Below are positions 33,400 through 41,846 of a stretch of DNA of 64,000 nt, piece by piece. The stretch's first letter is position 1; each line of letters starts with the position of its first letter. The notes beneath the pieces were generated by a model that worked only from the letters and a program-made list of their open reading frames with translations, did not search any database and was not told the origin of the DNA. The position numbers and the translations under genes were made by a program. The DNA is from Aeromicrobium sp. 9AM (lineage in GTDB: Bacteria; Actinomycetota; Actinomycetes; Propionibacteriales; Nocardioidaceae): the NCBI RefSeq assembly GCF_902506105.1, contig NZ_LR733303.1:930001-994000 (forward strand). The letters run 5' to 3'.

Positions 33400-35289
33400 G
33401 TGACGTCACCTGCTGTGCCCGGCCGACGGACCATCGCCGCACTGTGCGGCGTCACGATGCTGGCGGCGTTGCTGAGCGCCTGCACCGGCGGTCCGCCCAG
33501 TCCCGACAAGGCAGCCGATGCACTCGCGAGCGCTCTGACGAAACAGCAGCTCAAGGGCGTACCGGTGACCAAGGGTGGCCGCATCCCACAGGCCGACCTC
33601 GACCGGATCGTCGAGGGCATGGGCTCGGCCCGGGCCAAGGTCAGCGTCAGCAAGGTCGAGCAGGACGACAAGTCCGCGACCGCGACGCTCAAGACGAGCT
33701 GGACCTTCAAGGGCGCGGACTGGAGCTACAGGACGCGCGCCGAGCTGGCGTACGAGGACGACGAGTGGCGCGTCAAGTGGAGCCCGGCGATCGTCGCGCC
33801 CAAGCTGAAGGCCGACGAGGAGCTGCGGCTGCGTACGTCCCCGGCTGACCGCGGCGACATCGTCGGCGCGCGGGGCGAGGGACTCGTCATCGAGCGCCGG
33901 GTCGAGCGCATCGGCATCGACAAGTCGCGCATCAGGGCGGCCGAGGCCGAGGGGTCGGCGCGAGCACTGGCGCAGCTGGTCGACGTCAACGCCGATCGCT
34001 ACGTTAAGGCGGTCAAGGCGGCCGGCCCCCAGGCGTTCGTCGTGGCCCTCGTGGTGCGCGCCGACTCCGACGACACCCTCAGCGACGCCCAGGTCGCGTC
34101 GATCCCCGGCGCCGTCCAGCTGGGCGCCGAGCTGCCGCTGGCGCCCACCAAGACATTCGGACAGCCGCTCCTCGGAGCCGTCGGCGAGGCGACCGCCGAG
34201 GTGATCGCGAAGTCCAAGGGCTCGGTCACCGCCGGCGACCTGGTCGGGCTGACCGGTCTCGAGCAGCGCTACGACAGCCGGCTGCGTGGTGCGCCCGGCG
34301 TGACGGTCGAGGCGGTGGCCGGGTCGAAGGCTCGCGAGCTGTTCTCCAGCGACGCGCGCGCCGGCAAGAACCTGCGCACGACGATCGACCTCAAGCTGCA
34401 GGGATCGGCCGACGAGATCCTCGCCGACGTGAAGCCCGCGAGCGCGATCGTCGCGATGCGGCCCTCGTCCGGCAAGATCGTCGCTCTGGCGAGCGGCCCG
34501 GGCGGCAAGGGTGCCGACACCGCCGCGGCGGGTCACTACGCTCCTGGCTCGACGTTCAAGCTGGTCACGGCGTTGGCGTTCCTGCGCTCCGGGCTCAAGC
34601 CGTCGAGCATCGTGCCGTGCACGCCGACCGTCACGGTCGACGGACGTACGTTCAAGAACTACTCCGACTATCCGGGCCGCGCGATCGGCAAGATCCCGCT
34701 GAGCTCGGCGATCGCCAACTCCTGCAACACGGCGATGATCGCGACGCGCGGCAAGGCGCCTCAGGACAAGCTGGCCCAGGCCGCCGCCGCACTCGGCCTC
34801 GGTCCGGACCTCGACCTCGGCTACCCGGCCTACCTCGGCTCGGTGCCGACACAGGCCAAGGGCACCGAGCGCGCGGCCTCGATGATCGGCCAGGGCAAGA
34901 TCGAGGCCTCGCCGCTCGCGATGGCCGTGGTGGCCGCGTCGATCGCCAAGGGCTCCCGCGTCACGCCGATGTTGATCGCGGACTCGCGGACCAAGCCGGT
35001 GGCGAAGCCCGCCGACCCGTTGACCGGGGCTGAGGCCAAGCAGCTGCAGGAGATGTTCCGCGGCGTGGTGACCGGCGGCAGCGGCGCGTTCCTGTCGGAC
35101 GTGCCGGGCAAGCCGGTCTCGGCCAAGACCGGCACCGCCGAGTACGGCAACGGCACCCCACCACGTACGCACGCATGGATGATCGCCACGCAGGGCGACC
35201 TCGCGGTCGCGGTGTTCGTCGACGACGGCGAGTCCGGCTCGCAGACCGCCGGCCCGTTGCTCGAGGAGTTCCTGCGGAGCGCGCAGTAG
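33400..35289 (+). CDS. Penicillin-binding transpeptidase lipoprotein (NTF2-like MecA_N plus transpeptidase)
   Basis: The 629-residue protein is a class B-type PBP. A lipoprotein signal ends in LLSAC (Cys28), followed by an NTF2-like MecA_N domain, a dimerisation/PBP domain, and a transpeptidase domain. The active-site motifs are S-T-F-K (PGSTFKL, about residue 385), S-C-N (ANSCNTA) and K-T-G (SAKTGTAEY, about 575). It should crosslink peptidoglycan outside the membrane; the lipoprotein Rv2864c of M. tuberculosis is a likely relative. The GTG start follows AGGGGA. Confidence 0.92.
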   Translation: MTSPAVPGRRTIAALCGVTMLAALLSACTGGPPSPDKAADALASALTKQQLKGVPVTKGGRIPQADLDRIVEGMGSARAKVSVSKVEQDDKSATATLKTSWTFKGADWSYRTRAELAYEDDEWRVKWSPAIVAPKLKADEELRLRTSPADRGDIVGARGEGLVIERRVERIGIDKSRIRAAEAEGSARALAQLVDVNADRYVKAVKAAGPQAFVVALVVRADSDDTLSDAQVASIPGAVQLGAELPLAPTKTFGQPLLGAVGEATAEVIAKSKGSVTAGDLVGLTGLEQRYDSRLRGAPGVTVEAVAGSKARELFSSDARAGKNLRTTIDLKLQGSADEILADVKPASAIVAMRPSSGKIVALASGPGGKGADTAAAGHYAPGSTFKLVTALAFLRSGLKPSSIVPCTPTVTVDGRTFKNYSDYPGRAIGKIPLSSAIANSCNTAMIATRGKAPQDKLAQAAAALGLGPDLDLGYPAYLGSVPTQAKGTERAASMIGQGKIEASPLAMAVVAASIAKGSRVTPMLIADSRTKPVAKPADPLTGAEAKQLQEMFRGVVTGGSGAFLSDVPGKPVSAKTGTAEYGNGTPPRTHAWMIATQGDLAVAVFVDDGESGSQTAGPLLEEFLRSAQ

Positions 35290-35319
35290 CGGCGCCCTAT
35301 CAACGGGCACAATGAGGTC

Positions 35320-36000
35320 ATGCGCATTCACGTGGTCGCCGACGAGGCTGACAAGGACGGCGGCTACTTCCACGAGCGCCTGCTCGAGCTCGGCGCCGAG
35401 CTGATCGAGCTGGACCGCGACGACCTTCCGGCGTACGGGAGCATCGGCGAGACGGACCTGATCCTCCTGCTCGGCTCCGACAAGGGCGCCCACGAGCCGA
35501 AGTGGAAGGACGTCGTCGAGGCCGAGTCGCGGTTCGTACGCGTCGCGCTGCGAGCCGGCACTCCGGTGATGGGCATCTGCTACGGCGCGCAGCTGATGGC
35601 TCGCGCGCTCGGTGGCACGTCGTGGCGCGCCGACGCCCCCGAGCTGGGCTGGCAGCGCGTCGACACGACCGACCCGCTCCTGTGCCCGGAGGGGCCGTGG
35701 GCGCAGATGCACAGCGACGTGTTCGCGCCAGGGCCGACGTCGAAGGTCATCGGCACGTCGTGGCGCGGCCCGCAGTGCTTCGTCGACGAGGCGCACGGTG
35801 CGCGGGCGATCGCGTGGCAGTTCCACCCCGAGGTCACCGCGGCGACGTACGAGCGCTGGGTCCACGAGGGCTACTACGGCGATGCCGGCATCGACACCAA
35901 GGACCTGGTGCGGCAGGCCCGCGCCAACGCGGCGCCGACCCGCAACCGGGCGCACGCGCTGGTCGATGCGGCGCTCACCTACCTGCGGGTCAGCGCGTGA
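35320..36000 (+). CDS. Type 1 glutamine amidotransferase-like protein
   Basis: The 226-residue protein is a class I glutamine amidotransferase domain: nucleophile Cys in GICYGAQLMA, and the His-Glu pair in WQFHPEVTA. It resembles GMP-synthase-like stand-alone amidotransferases, whose acceptor substrates are often unknown. The stop overlaps the next small gene (GTGA), suggesting translational coupling. Confidence 0.88.
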   Translation: MRIHVVADEADKDGGYFHERLLELGAELIELDRDDLPAYGSIGETDLILLLGSDKGAHEPKWKDVVEAESRFVRVALRAGTPVMGICYGAQLMARALGGTSWRADAPELGWQRVDTTDPLLCPEGPWAQMHSDVFAPGPTSKVIGTSWRGPQCFVDEAHGARAIAWQFHPEVTAATYERWVHEGYYGDAGIDTKDLVRQARANAAPTRNRAHALVDAALTYLRVSA

Positions 36001-36215
36001 AGGGCCGGCCGAGCGGGTTCGAGTGGGTCGTGCGGGGCAAGGAGGTCGTCATCTCGCACCACGGCCGAGAGGCGGCGGTGCTGCGCGGCGCGAAGGCCCA
36101 CCAGTTCGTACGCGATGCCGAGACGAGCGACCCGCAGCTGCTGATGGCGCGGCTCACCGGCAACTACAAGCGCGGCAACGAACGTACGGCCAAGCAGCAC
36201 CCGCGCAACCGTTGA
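35997..36215 (+). CDS. Small hypothetical protein coupled to the amidotransferase
   Basis: The 72-residue basic protein (FEWVVRGKEVVISHHGREAA ... RLTGNYKRGNERT) starts at GTG 35997, overlapping the amidotransferase stop by four bases. It has no known domain. The N-terminal strand pattern and basic tail look like a small nucleic-acid-binding protein, but this is only inference. Confidence 0.6.
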   Translation: MKGRPSGFEWVVRGKEVVISHHGREAAVLRGAKAHQFVRDAETSDPQLLMARLTGNYKRGNERTAKQHPRNR

Positions 36216-36217
36216 CA

Positions 36218-36256
36218 CATACATTGTGTATGCATTGGGTGATATTCTGTATGCAT
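36218..36256. promoter_or_regulatory. Promoter and operator repeats of the first VapBC module
   Basis: CATACA-TTG-TGTATG (36218-36232) is a perfect inverted repeat. TGTATGCAT occurs twice, at 36227-36235 and 36248-36256. A possible -10 element TATTCT (36243-36248) would put transcription start at or next to the ATG at 36255, giving a leaderless message. This looks like the antitoxin-autoregulated operator; the promoter call is inferred. Confidence 0.6.
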
Positions 36257-36485
36257 GGCCGGTTTGGTGCAGATCCGCAACGTCCCCGACGAAGCTCGGC
36301 AAGCGCTCAAGGCGCGTGCCGCAGCGCGCGGCGAGTCGTTCAACGAGTACCTCCTCAAGCTCCTGATCGACGAGGCTGCACGACCGACGGTCGCCGAAGT
36401 TCTCGAACGTGCCCGATCGCGCTCCGAGCGGGCGACCGAGTCGTCGGTCGAGGTCATCCGCGCTCTTCGCGACGGTCGCCGATGA
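36255..36485 (+). CDS. VapB/FitA-type antitoxin
   Basis: The 76-residue protein starts with a ribbon-helix-helix of the FitA/Arc type (LVQIRNVPDEARQALKARAA), which binds DNA, and ends with a toxin-binding tail (EVIRALRDGRR). The ATG at 36255 is inside the operator repeats. Its stop overlaps the toxin start (ATGA). Together with the next gene it forms a type II toxin-antitoxin module. Confidence 0.85.
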   Translation: MAGLVQIRNVPDEARQALKARAAARGESFNEYLLKLLIDEAARPTVAEVLERARSRSERATESSVEVIRALRDGRR

Positions 36486-36871
36486 TCGTTGTCGACTGCT
36501 CGGCGCTGATCGACGCCATGACGGGGGTTGAAGGCACAGAGGATCTGACCGCCTTGCTCGTCGCCGATGAGTTGCATGCGCCAACGCTCATCGACTACGA
36601 GTTGACCGCAGCCATCAGTGGGATGGTGCTCCGGTCGACGCTGAGCGCTGACCGGGCCAACGACGCACTCACCGACTTTGACGGTCTCGCGATCCGCCGT
36701 TGGGACTCGGTGGATGCTTTCCGACGCAAGGCATTGGGGTGGCGCGACAACGTCAGTGCCTACGACGCCGCCTACGTCGTCCTGGCGCAGATGCTGCGCT
36801 GTCCGCTGGTGACCCGAGACCGCCGGCTGGCGAAGGCTGCGGGCCGACGGGTCGACGTGGTCGTGCTCTGA
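36482..36871 (+). CDS. VapC-type PIN-domain toxin
   Basis: The 129-residue protein is a PIN-domain ribonuclease. Acidic residues lie in IVVDCSALIDAM (Asp5), in YELTAA (Glu) and in SAYDAAYVVLA plus TRDRRLAKA (C-terminal Asp pair). These are the four-acid metal site of VapC toxins, which typically cut tRNA or rRNA. It overlaps the antitoxin by four bases. Confidence 0.88.
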   Translation: MIVVDCSALIDAMTGVEGTEDLTALLVADELHAPTLIDYELTAAISGMVLRSTLSADRANDALTDFDGLAIRRWDSVDAFRRKALGWRDNVSAYDAAYVVLAQMLRCPLVTRDRRLAKAAGRRVDVVVL

Positions 36872-36874
36872 CCT

Positions 36875-37798
36875 TCAGGAGCTGGCGATTGCCTTCCAGT
36901 CGTTGATCCGCTTCGCCACGAGGGCTGCGCGCTGCGCCGTGTCGCTGCCGTCGAGCAGGGCCACGTCGGCAGGGTCGGCGCGTACGTAGATGCCGGACGT
37001 GCGCATGTTGAGGGTCGGCTCGGTGCTCGACCGCGTACGCCAATGGCCGGCGGCACGATCGGCGTTCTCGAGCCGGATCTCCCCGGTTCCCTCGAGCTGC
37101 GGCGCGTCCGGGTCCCGGGGTCGCTCGCCGTTCCAGAAGTAGAAGATGCCTGAAGGATCGGACTGCTCCTTGGACGCGACGCTCCAGTAGCGCGCCGACA
37201 GCGTGCCATCCTCCTGCCACGAGTCGCCCTTGACCTCGATCGCGCCGGTCCGGTCACGCGAGATGCGCAGGAGGCTGATCGCTGACGGCTCGAGCTCACT
37301 GCGGGCGGTGAGCGAGTACTGCCACCACAAGCCTTCAATCCCAGCGACTCGGCCTTCGGCCTCGATCGCCTTGCGGAGCTTCTGGTTGATCTCCTTGAAT
37401 CCCGCCGGCGTGGTCGGCACGTCGTAGCGCACGCTCGTCAGGCCGAGCAGGTCCGTGGGCAGCTTGGCACCGTTGGCGTGCAGGATGAACGTGCGCCGCA
37501 TGCCGAGCGCGCCGCCGAAGAGCCCAGCCTCGAACACCACGTTGTCCCTCGGTGACGCCTGAGCCCCGGCGGTGTTGGCCGAGATGTCGTCGGTGGTCCA
37601 GTCGTCCTGGGCGAAGACGAACGCTGCGAAGTCGACCTCGCCGGTGAGCTCGACGAGCCGCTCCAGTGTCGAGATCCCAGGGTTGAACGTCGTGGTCCAC
37701 GGCTCGACATCGGCGACCTCGGCCAACCCCTTCGTCAGCGACTGCAACAGCTTGACCTGCTTGCCGGACGAGCCGAGGAAAATGCGAGGCTTGGTCAT
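36875..37798 (-). CDS. TIR-like (PF10137/CAP12-PycTIR type) protein with beta-rich C-terminal domain
   Basis: The 307-residue protein has an N-terminal TIR-like NADase-type domain (about 1-140): PRIFLGSSGKQ, STLERLVEL, DFAAFVFAQDD and PRDNVVFEAGLFGG, with Glu90 as probable catalytic residue. In CBASS and Pycsar systems such domains destroy NAD+ after a cyclic nucleotide binds. The C-terminal 150 residues are beta-rich with repeated G-x-W/W patterns (GLWWQY, GDSWQEDG, GIFYFWNG, GHWRTR), loosely like Cap15-type barrels; that is inference. No nucleotide cyclase gene is adjacent. It converges with VapC. Confidence 0.8.
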   Translation of the reverse strand: MTKPRIFLGSSGKQVKLLQSLTKGLAEVADVEPWTTTFNPGISTLERLVELTGEVDFAAFVFAQDDWTTDDISANTAGAQASPRDNVVFEAGLFGGALGMRRTFILHANGAKLPTDLLGLTSVRYDVPTTPAGFKEINQKLRKAIEAEGRVAGIEGLWWQYSLTARSELEPSAISLLRISRDRTGAIEVKGDSWQEDGTLSARYWSVASKEQSDPSGIFYFWNGERPRDPDAPQLEGTGEIRLENADRAAGHWRTRSSTEPTLNMRTSGIYVRADPADVALLDGSDTAQRAALVAKRINDWKAIASS

Positions 37799-37807
37799 GG
37801 AGCAATC

Positions 37808-39016
37808 CTAGGGATGGGCCAGCCGCCCGCGGAGGAATTCTCGTTCAGTTTCGTTCTCGGTGAGGTTGATCGCGCGCTCGTATGCCTGCGCGGCCTCGTC
37901 CGTACGGCCGGCACGACGCAGCAGGTCTGCGCGGATGGCGTGGAACAGGCCGAAGCCGTCGAGGTCCAACGCGTCGACCAGGTCGAGCCCAGCCGCGGGC
38001 CCGTCGACCTCGGCGACCGCAACGGCACGGTTGAGCGCGGCAACCGGGCTCGGTGCGATCCGCATCAAGTGGTCGTAGATCTGCACGATCTGCGCCCAGT
38101 CCGTGTCGGCCGCCGTCGCGGCGTCGCTGTGCACGGCGGCGATCGCGGCCTGCAGCTGGTAGGGCCCGGGCTGGCCGCGCCGGATGCATCGGCGTACGAG
38201 CTCCTGGCCCTCCGCGATCAGCTCACGGTCCCAGAGCGACCGGTCCTGGTCGGCGAGCAGCACGAGCCGGCCGTCGGACGTACGGGCTGACCGCCGCGAG
38301 TCGTTGAGCAGCATCAGCGCGAGCAGACCGACTGCCTCGGGCTCGTCCGGCATCAACGCGACCAGCAGGCGGCCGAGCCGGATCGCCTCGGCGCAGAGGT
38401 CCTCGCGTACGAGGTCGGGGCCTGCGCTTGCGGTGTAGCCCTCGTTGAAGATCAGGTAGACCACGGCCAGCACGCCGCGCAGCCGATCGGGCAGATCCGC
38501 GTCGCGAGGCACGCGATACGGGATGCGCGCCGCGCGGATCTTGCCCTTCGCGCGCACGATCCGCTGCGCCATCGTCGGCTCCGGCACGAGGAACGCGCGG
38601 GCGATCTCCGGAGTCGTCAGCCCGCCGAGCATCCGCAGCGTCAACGCGACGCGAGCGGCGGGGGACAGGGCCGGGTGGCAGCACGTGAAGACGAGGCGGA
38701 GCCGGTCGTCGGACACGGGACCCACCTCCTTCGGTTCGTCCTGCTCGAGCAGCAGCGCTGCCTGGGCCTGCTTGTCGTCGCGGTTCGCCTCGCGGCGGAG
38801 CCGGTCGATGGCCCGCCGACGGGCGGTGGTGATGATCCAGCCGCTGGGACTGGGCGGTATGCCGTCGGTCGGCCAGCGTTCGACGGCGGCGGCGAACGCC
38901 TCCTGGACCGCGTCCTCGGCGATGTCGAGGTCGCCGAAGACACGGGCCAGGACCGCCACCGAGCGACCGTGCTCCTCACGGAACACGCGCGCGATGTCGG
39001 CGTCGTCGGTCGTCAC
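37808..39016 (-). CDS. ECF sigma factor with TPR-like C-terminal extension (ECF42-type)
   Basis: The 402-residue protein has sigma-70 region 2 ([19 protein letters not shown]), region 4 ([20 protein letters not shown]), and a long C-terminal helical extension (DUF6596, with tetratricopeptide-like repeats from about residue 180). This is the hallmark of the ECF42 group, in which regulation does not use a classical anti-sigma factor and the gene is paired with a DGPF protein. That partner lies directly upstream, one base away. Confidence 0.9.
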   Translation of the reverse strand: MTTDDADIARVFREEHGRSVAVLARVFGDLDIAEDAVQEAFAAAVERWPTDGIPPSPSGWIITTARRRAIDRLRREANRDDKQAQAALLLEQDEPKEVGPVSDDRLRLVFTCCHPALSPAARVALTLRMLGGLTTPEIARAFLVPEPTMAQRIVRAKGKIRAARIPYRVPRDADLPDRLRGVLAVVYLIFNEGYTASAGPDLVREDLCAEAIRLGRLLVALMPDEPEAVGLLALMLLNDSRRSARTSDGRLVLLADQDRSLWDRELIAEGQELVRRCIRRGQPGPYQLQAAIAAVHSDAATAADTDWAQIVQIYDHLMRIAPSPVAALNRAVAVAEVDGPAAGLDLVDALDLDGFGLFHAIRADLLRRAGRTDEAAQAYERAINLTENETEREFLRGRLAHP

Positions 39017-39017
39017 G

Positions 39018-39368
39018 TCAGTGGCGGAACGGGCGTACTTCGATCGGCAGCCCGGTCGCCTCGGCGTACTTGCCGGCCCACTCCAGCGCGGCGTCCAGGT
39101 CGGGGGAGTCGACGATCGTGAAGCCGCCGACGTGCTCCTTGCCCTCGACGTACGGCCCGTCGGTCAGGAGTGTCTCGCCGTCCTGATGGCGTACGACCGT
39201 GGTCGTGTCCGGGCCGTTGAGCCCGCCGGCGAAGACCCACTGGCCGGACGCCTGAAGCTCGTCGTTGATGATCGCGAGCTTGCGCATGATCGGCTCGAGG
39301 AACTCCGGAGGGGGAGTGAACCCCGGCTCCATCACGGGTTCGATGACGTTGAGCACGTACTGCGTCAT
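39018..39368 (-). CDS. YCII/DGPF-domain protein, ECF42 partner
   Basis: The 116-residue protein has the DGP(F/Y) motif ([17 protein letters not shown]) and the YCII-like alpha-beta fold. DGPF proteins are co-encoded with ECF42 sigma factors and are widespread in Actinobacteria; the exact role is unclear. The ATG at 39368 is preceded by AGGAGGCACC. Its stop lies one base before the sigma-factor start, so translation is probably coupled. Confidence 0.88.
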   Translation of the reverse strand: MTQYVLNVIEPVMEPGFTPPPEFLEPIMRKLAIINDELQASGQWVFAGGLNGPDTTTVVRHQDGETLLTDGPYVEGKEHVGGFTIVDSPDLDAALEWAGKYAEATGLPIEVRPFRH

Positions 39369-39450
39369 GGTGGTGCCTCCTGTGTGCGGCCGACCTGCTG
39401 CCAGCCTCTCACCACCTACACGATCGACACCCAGGGAAATCGACACCTGG

Positions 39451-39519
39451 CCCCGACTTTTGAAGACTTGCGCACCACTTTGCGCTGGTTTGTGGGCCGC
39501 AACGCTTCAAAAGTTGTCG
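39451..39519. other. Long imperfect hairpin between dps and the DGPF gene
   Basis: CCGAC, TTTTGAAG and TTGCG on the left pair with CGCAA, CTTCAAAA and GTCGG on the right, with small bulges and an inner loop. ACTTTTGAAG (39456-39465) and CTTCAAAAGT (39505-39514) are perfect complements. It is less GC-rich than its surroundings and lies just after the dps stop. It may be a terminator, a structured RNA or a mobile-element remnant. Confidence 0.55.
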
Positions 39520-39526
39520 GCTCGGG

Positions 39527-40096
39527 CTACTCCGTGACGTCGGCGGCGTCGCTGGCCTGGATCGCCGCTTCGGCCTCGGACAGTGCGCCGTCGGTCGACA
39601 GCGCGCCGCCGGAGTTCTCCAGGTGCGCGCGGACGAACCAGTGGAACAGCTCGAGCTGCTTGATCTGGCCGATGACCATGTCCTCGGTCACCGGGTCGAT
39701 GTCCGAGACGGCTTCCTGCGCCTTGCGGTGATCGGCGATCAGCCGGACGTACACCTCGTCGAGCGCGCCGAGGTGCTCATTGGTGGTGGCGCGACCCAGC
39801 GAGTAGTCGTCCCAGCTGCGTCCGCTCACCACGGCGCCGGGCGTGCCCTGCGGCGAGGTGCCGAGGGTGGCGATGCGCTCGGCTGTCTCGTCGACCATCG
39901 CGATGACCTCGTCGACGTGCGGGTCGATCATCTCGTGCACCGCGATGAAGTGCGGGCCGACGACATTCCAGTGCACGTGCTTGAGGGTCAGGTGCAGGTC
40001 GATCAGCGCGTTGAGGCGCTCCTGCAGGATGCCGGCGAGCTTCTCGCCCTCGGCGGTGGTGAGTCCGGGAATCGTGTACTTGGGTGAGGTAGGCAT
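39527..40096 (-). CDS. Dps-family ferritin-like DNA-protection protein
   Basis: The 189-residue protein has the Dps four-helix pattern with the inter-subunit ferroxidase site: TLKHVHWNVVGPHFIAVHEM provides the first His and HVDEVIAMVDETAERIATLG the acidic residues. Dps cages iron and may coat DNA under oxidative stress. A C-terminal extension rich in Ala and Glu is present. The ATG at 40096 is chosen by family length. Confidence 0.92.
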   Translation of the reverse strand: MPTSPKYTIPGLTTAEGEKLAGILQERLNALIDLHLTLKHVHWNVVGPHFIAVHEMIDPHVDEVIAMVDETAERIATLGTSPQGTPGAVVSGRSWDDYSLGRATTNEHLGALDEVYVRLIADHRKAQEAVSDIDPVTEDMVIGQIKQLELFHWFVRAHLENSGGALSTDGALSEAEAAIQASDAADVTE

Positions 40097-40203
40097 GTGC
40101 GTCCCGTACCCACCTCCCCGGCGGCTACACGAGGCATACGCCACGTCGCAGGAGCCCCGATTTCATCCTGCACGAACGACACACCGTGCTTAGCGTTGAA
40201 CGT

Positions 40204-40635
40204 ATGAAGAGCATCGAACGCCACCTCGCCGTCAACAAGCCGGCCCGCCTCGTGTGGGACTACCTCTCGGACTTCCGCAGCACCAACGACTGGGATCCCG
40301 GCACCAAGCAGACGACTCGCGAGTCCGGCGACGGGGGAGTCGGCACGGTCTACAAGAACGTCTCGGAGTTCGCCGGCAACGAGGTCGAGATCACCTACAC
40401 CGTCACCGAGGTGACGCCCGGCAGCTCCATCACGCTCGCGGGCGAGAGCAAGTCGTTCACCTCGACCGACACCATCACCGTCGACGGCTCGGAGACCGAG
40501 GCGCGGGTCACGTACGTCGCGGAGTTCGACTTCCACGGCCTGGCCAAGCTCGCCGAGCCGTTCGCCGGACTGCCGCTCAAGAAGCTCGGCGACGACGCCG
40601 CGGAGCAGATGCAGCAGGAGCTCGAGAAGATCTGA
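40204..40635 (+). CDS. SRPBCC-family protein
   Basis: The 143-residue protein is a START/polyketide-cyclase-type helix-grip domain: IERHLAVNKPARLVWDYLSDF opens, NVSEFAGNEVEITYTVTEVT forms strands, and the C-terminal helix (KKLGDDAAEQMQQELEKI) closes the cavity. Such proteins bind hydrophobic ligands; some act as toxins (Rv0910 type) or cyclases. The function here is unknown. It is divergent from dps. Confidence 0.82.
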   Translation: MKSIERHLAVNKPARLVWDYLSDFRSTNDWDPGTKQTTRESGDGGVGTVYKNVSEFAGNEVEITYTVTEVTPGSSITLAGESKSFTSTDTITVDGSETEARVTYVAEFDFHGLAKLAEPFAGLPLKKLGDDAAEQMQQELEKI

Positions 40636-40683
40636 CCCGTACGCCCCTGCCGGCCCGCGCGCACGTCGGCATACGGTTGCGAC

Positions 40684-41544
40684 ATGGCTTTGATCGTGTG
40701 TCCTCTGTGTGTCCGCGAGGACGACGTCGTCGTGCTTCGCACCCTGCCCGACGGGCGCAAGGAGGCCGAGTGCACCGACTGCAAGTTCACGTTCCCGTTC
40801 GGCTCGCCGACGCCGGAGCCCAAGGCTGCGCCGGCCCGCCGGAGCACGCCGCGCAGCGCCCCGAAGCGAGCCGCCAGCACGGTCGTCGCGCCGCGCCCCA
40901 TCGCGTACGCCGTGCAGCAGTTCCCCAAGGCCACCACCGTCGATGCGGAAACGCTCGAGCGCGCCGAGGCGCTCAAGCAGGAGTTCCTGGCGACGCCGTA
41001 CGAGGCTGACCCGCTGGTCGCCCGGCACTGGGCGAAGTTCAAGTGGGTCTTCTCCGCTGACGGCCTCGACAAGGCGACCATCGACGACTTCAAGCTGTTC
41101 GCCGACGACCCGACCGGCGTGAGCACGGGGGACTCGACCGAGTTCGACAAGGCATGGGTCCTGCTCGGTGAGCTCGAGGGCGCCCGCCGCGTACGCGCGG
41201 TGACCAACCACCTGCTGCGCGGCCCTGGGGAGTTTGAGGACCGGCTCAGCAACCTCGTCGACCAGGGCTTCGGGTTCTCGATGCCCGGCTGGGGCGAGGC
41301 ACTGCTGACCAAGACCCTCGCCGTCGCCGATCCGGACCGGTTCCTGCCGATCGCCACGTACGCCGACAAGCGCGCCATCACGAGCACGGTGTACGGCCTC
41401 GAGCTGCCCGACACCGACCTGACCGCGCTGACGATCGGCCGCGTCGGCGTGTGGAGCAACGACCTCCTGATCGAGCTGCTGGGCGACGGATTCGACGACC
41501 TCCACCACGCCGCAGCCTTCCTCCGCTGGGCCCACCACCACTAG
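40684..41544 (+). CDS. Hypothetical protein with N-terminal zinc ribbon
   Basis: The 286-residue protein starts with a C2-type zinc ribbon (VCPLCVRED ... AECTDCKFTFPF), followed by a proline-rich linker (about 38-75) and a long helical domain. The C-terminal part (DRLSNLVDQGFGFSMPGWGE, DPDRFLPIATYADKRAI) is not recognised. The zinc ribbon suggests binding of nucleic acid or protein. The stop codon lies inside a 16-bp palindrome (CCACCACTAGTGGTGG, 41535-41550). Confidence 0.65.
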   Translation: MALIVCPLCVREDDVVVLRTLPDGRKEAECTDCKFTFPFGSPTPEPKAAPARRSTPRSAPKRAASTVVAPRPIAYAVQQFPKATTVDAETLERAEALKQEFLATPYEADPLVARHWAKFKWVFSADGLDKATIDDFKLFADDPTGVSTGDSTEFDKAWVLLGELEGARRVRAVTNHLLRGPGEFEDRLSNLVDQGFGFSMPGWGEALLTKTLAVADPDRFLPIATYADKRAITSTVYGLELPDTDLTALTIGRVGVWSNDLLIELLGDGFDDLHHAAAFLRWAHHH

Positions 41545-41702
41545 TGGTGGACGCCGGCTCCCGGGCATACCGGAAAGCCGGAAAGCGTTGATACAGGTGT
41601 GTCCAGAGGGGTTGCGACACGCCGTGATCTCTCTCACAAATGGCCTCTGACCTGCGATGACAGGCATGCCCAGAAAAAGTGTCGCTGCTTGCTGGAATCG
41701 TG

Positions 41703-41731
41703 TTGCACGGGCCATTCCACCGGCGTACAGT
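41703..41731 (+). promoter_or_regulatory. Promoter of nrdR-nrdJ
   Basis: TTGCAC (41703-41708) and TACAGT (41726-41731) are separated by exactly 17 bases. Transcription would start near 41738, inside the first NrdR box, giving a leader of about 150 bases. Confidence 0.7.
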
Positions 41732-41732
41732 G

Positions 41733-41779
41733 GCACTAGATCTAGTAGTTACACAGATGTAGTTCTCCACATGTTGGGG
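41733..41779. promoter_or_regulatory. Paired NrdR boxes upstream of nrdR
   Basis: Box 1 (41733-41748) has the core CTAGATCTAG; box 2 (41764-41779) has CCACATGTTG. Compared with the CwAtATaTwG core of acaCwAtATaTwGtgt, box 1 fits all the fixed positions and box 2 all but one. Their centres are 31 bp apart, the spacing known for paired NrdR sites. They overlap the transcription start, so NrdR should repress its own operon. Confidence 0.75.
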
Positions 41780-41826
41780 AAGTTACCCACCGAAAATCGT
41801 CGGAATCCACACGGCTTCCACACGAC

Positions 41827-41846
41827 TTGTCCCCATCGGGGGACAA
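41827..41846 (+). promoter_or_regulatory. Leader hairpin in the nrdR transcript
   Basis: TTGTCCCC-ATCG-GGGGACAA is a perfect 8-bp stem with a 4-base loop, 41 bases before the nrdR start. There is no U tract, so it is not a simple terminator. It may shape the leader or mask a site; no known riboswitch was recognised. Confidence 0.45.

Noticed and set aside
40003..41736. A 577-codon leftward open frame across the SRPBCC and zinc-ribbon genes
   Set aside because: It is an antisense artefact of high GC in the third codon position, with low-complexity Arg/Gly/Val-rich sequence.
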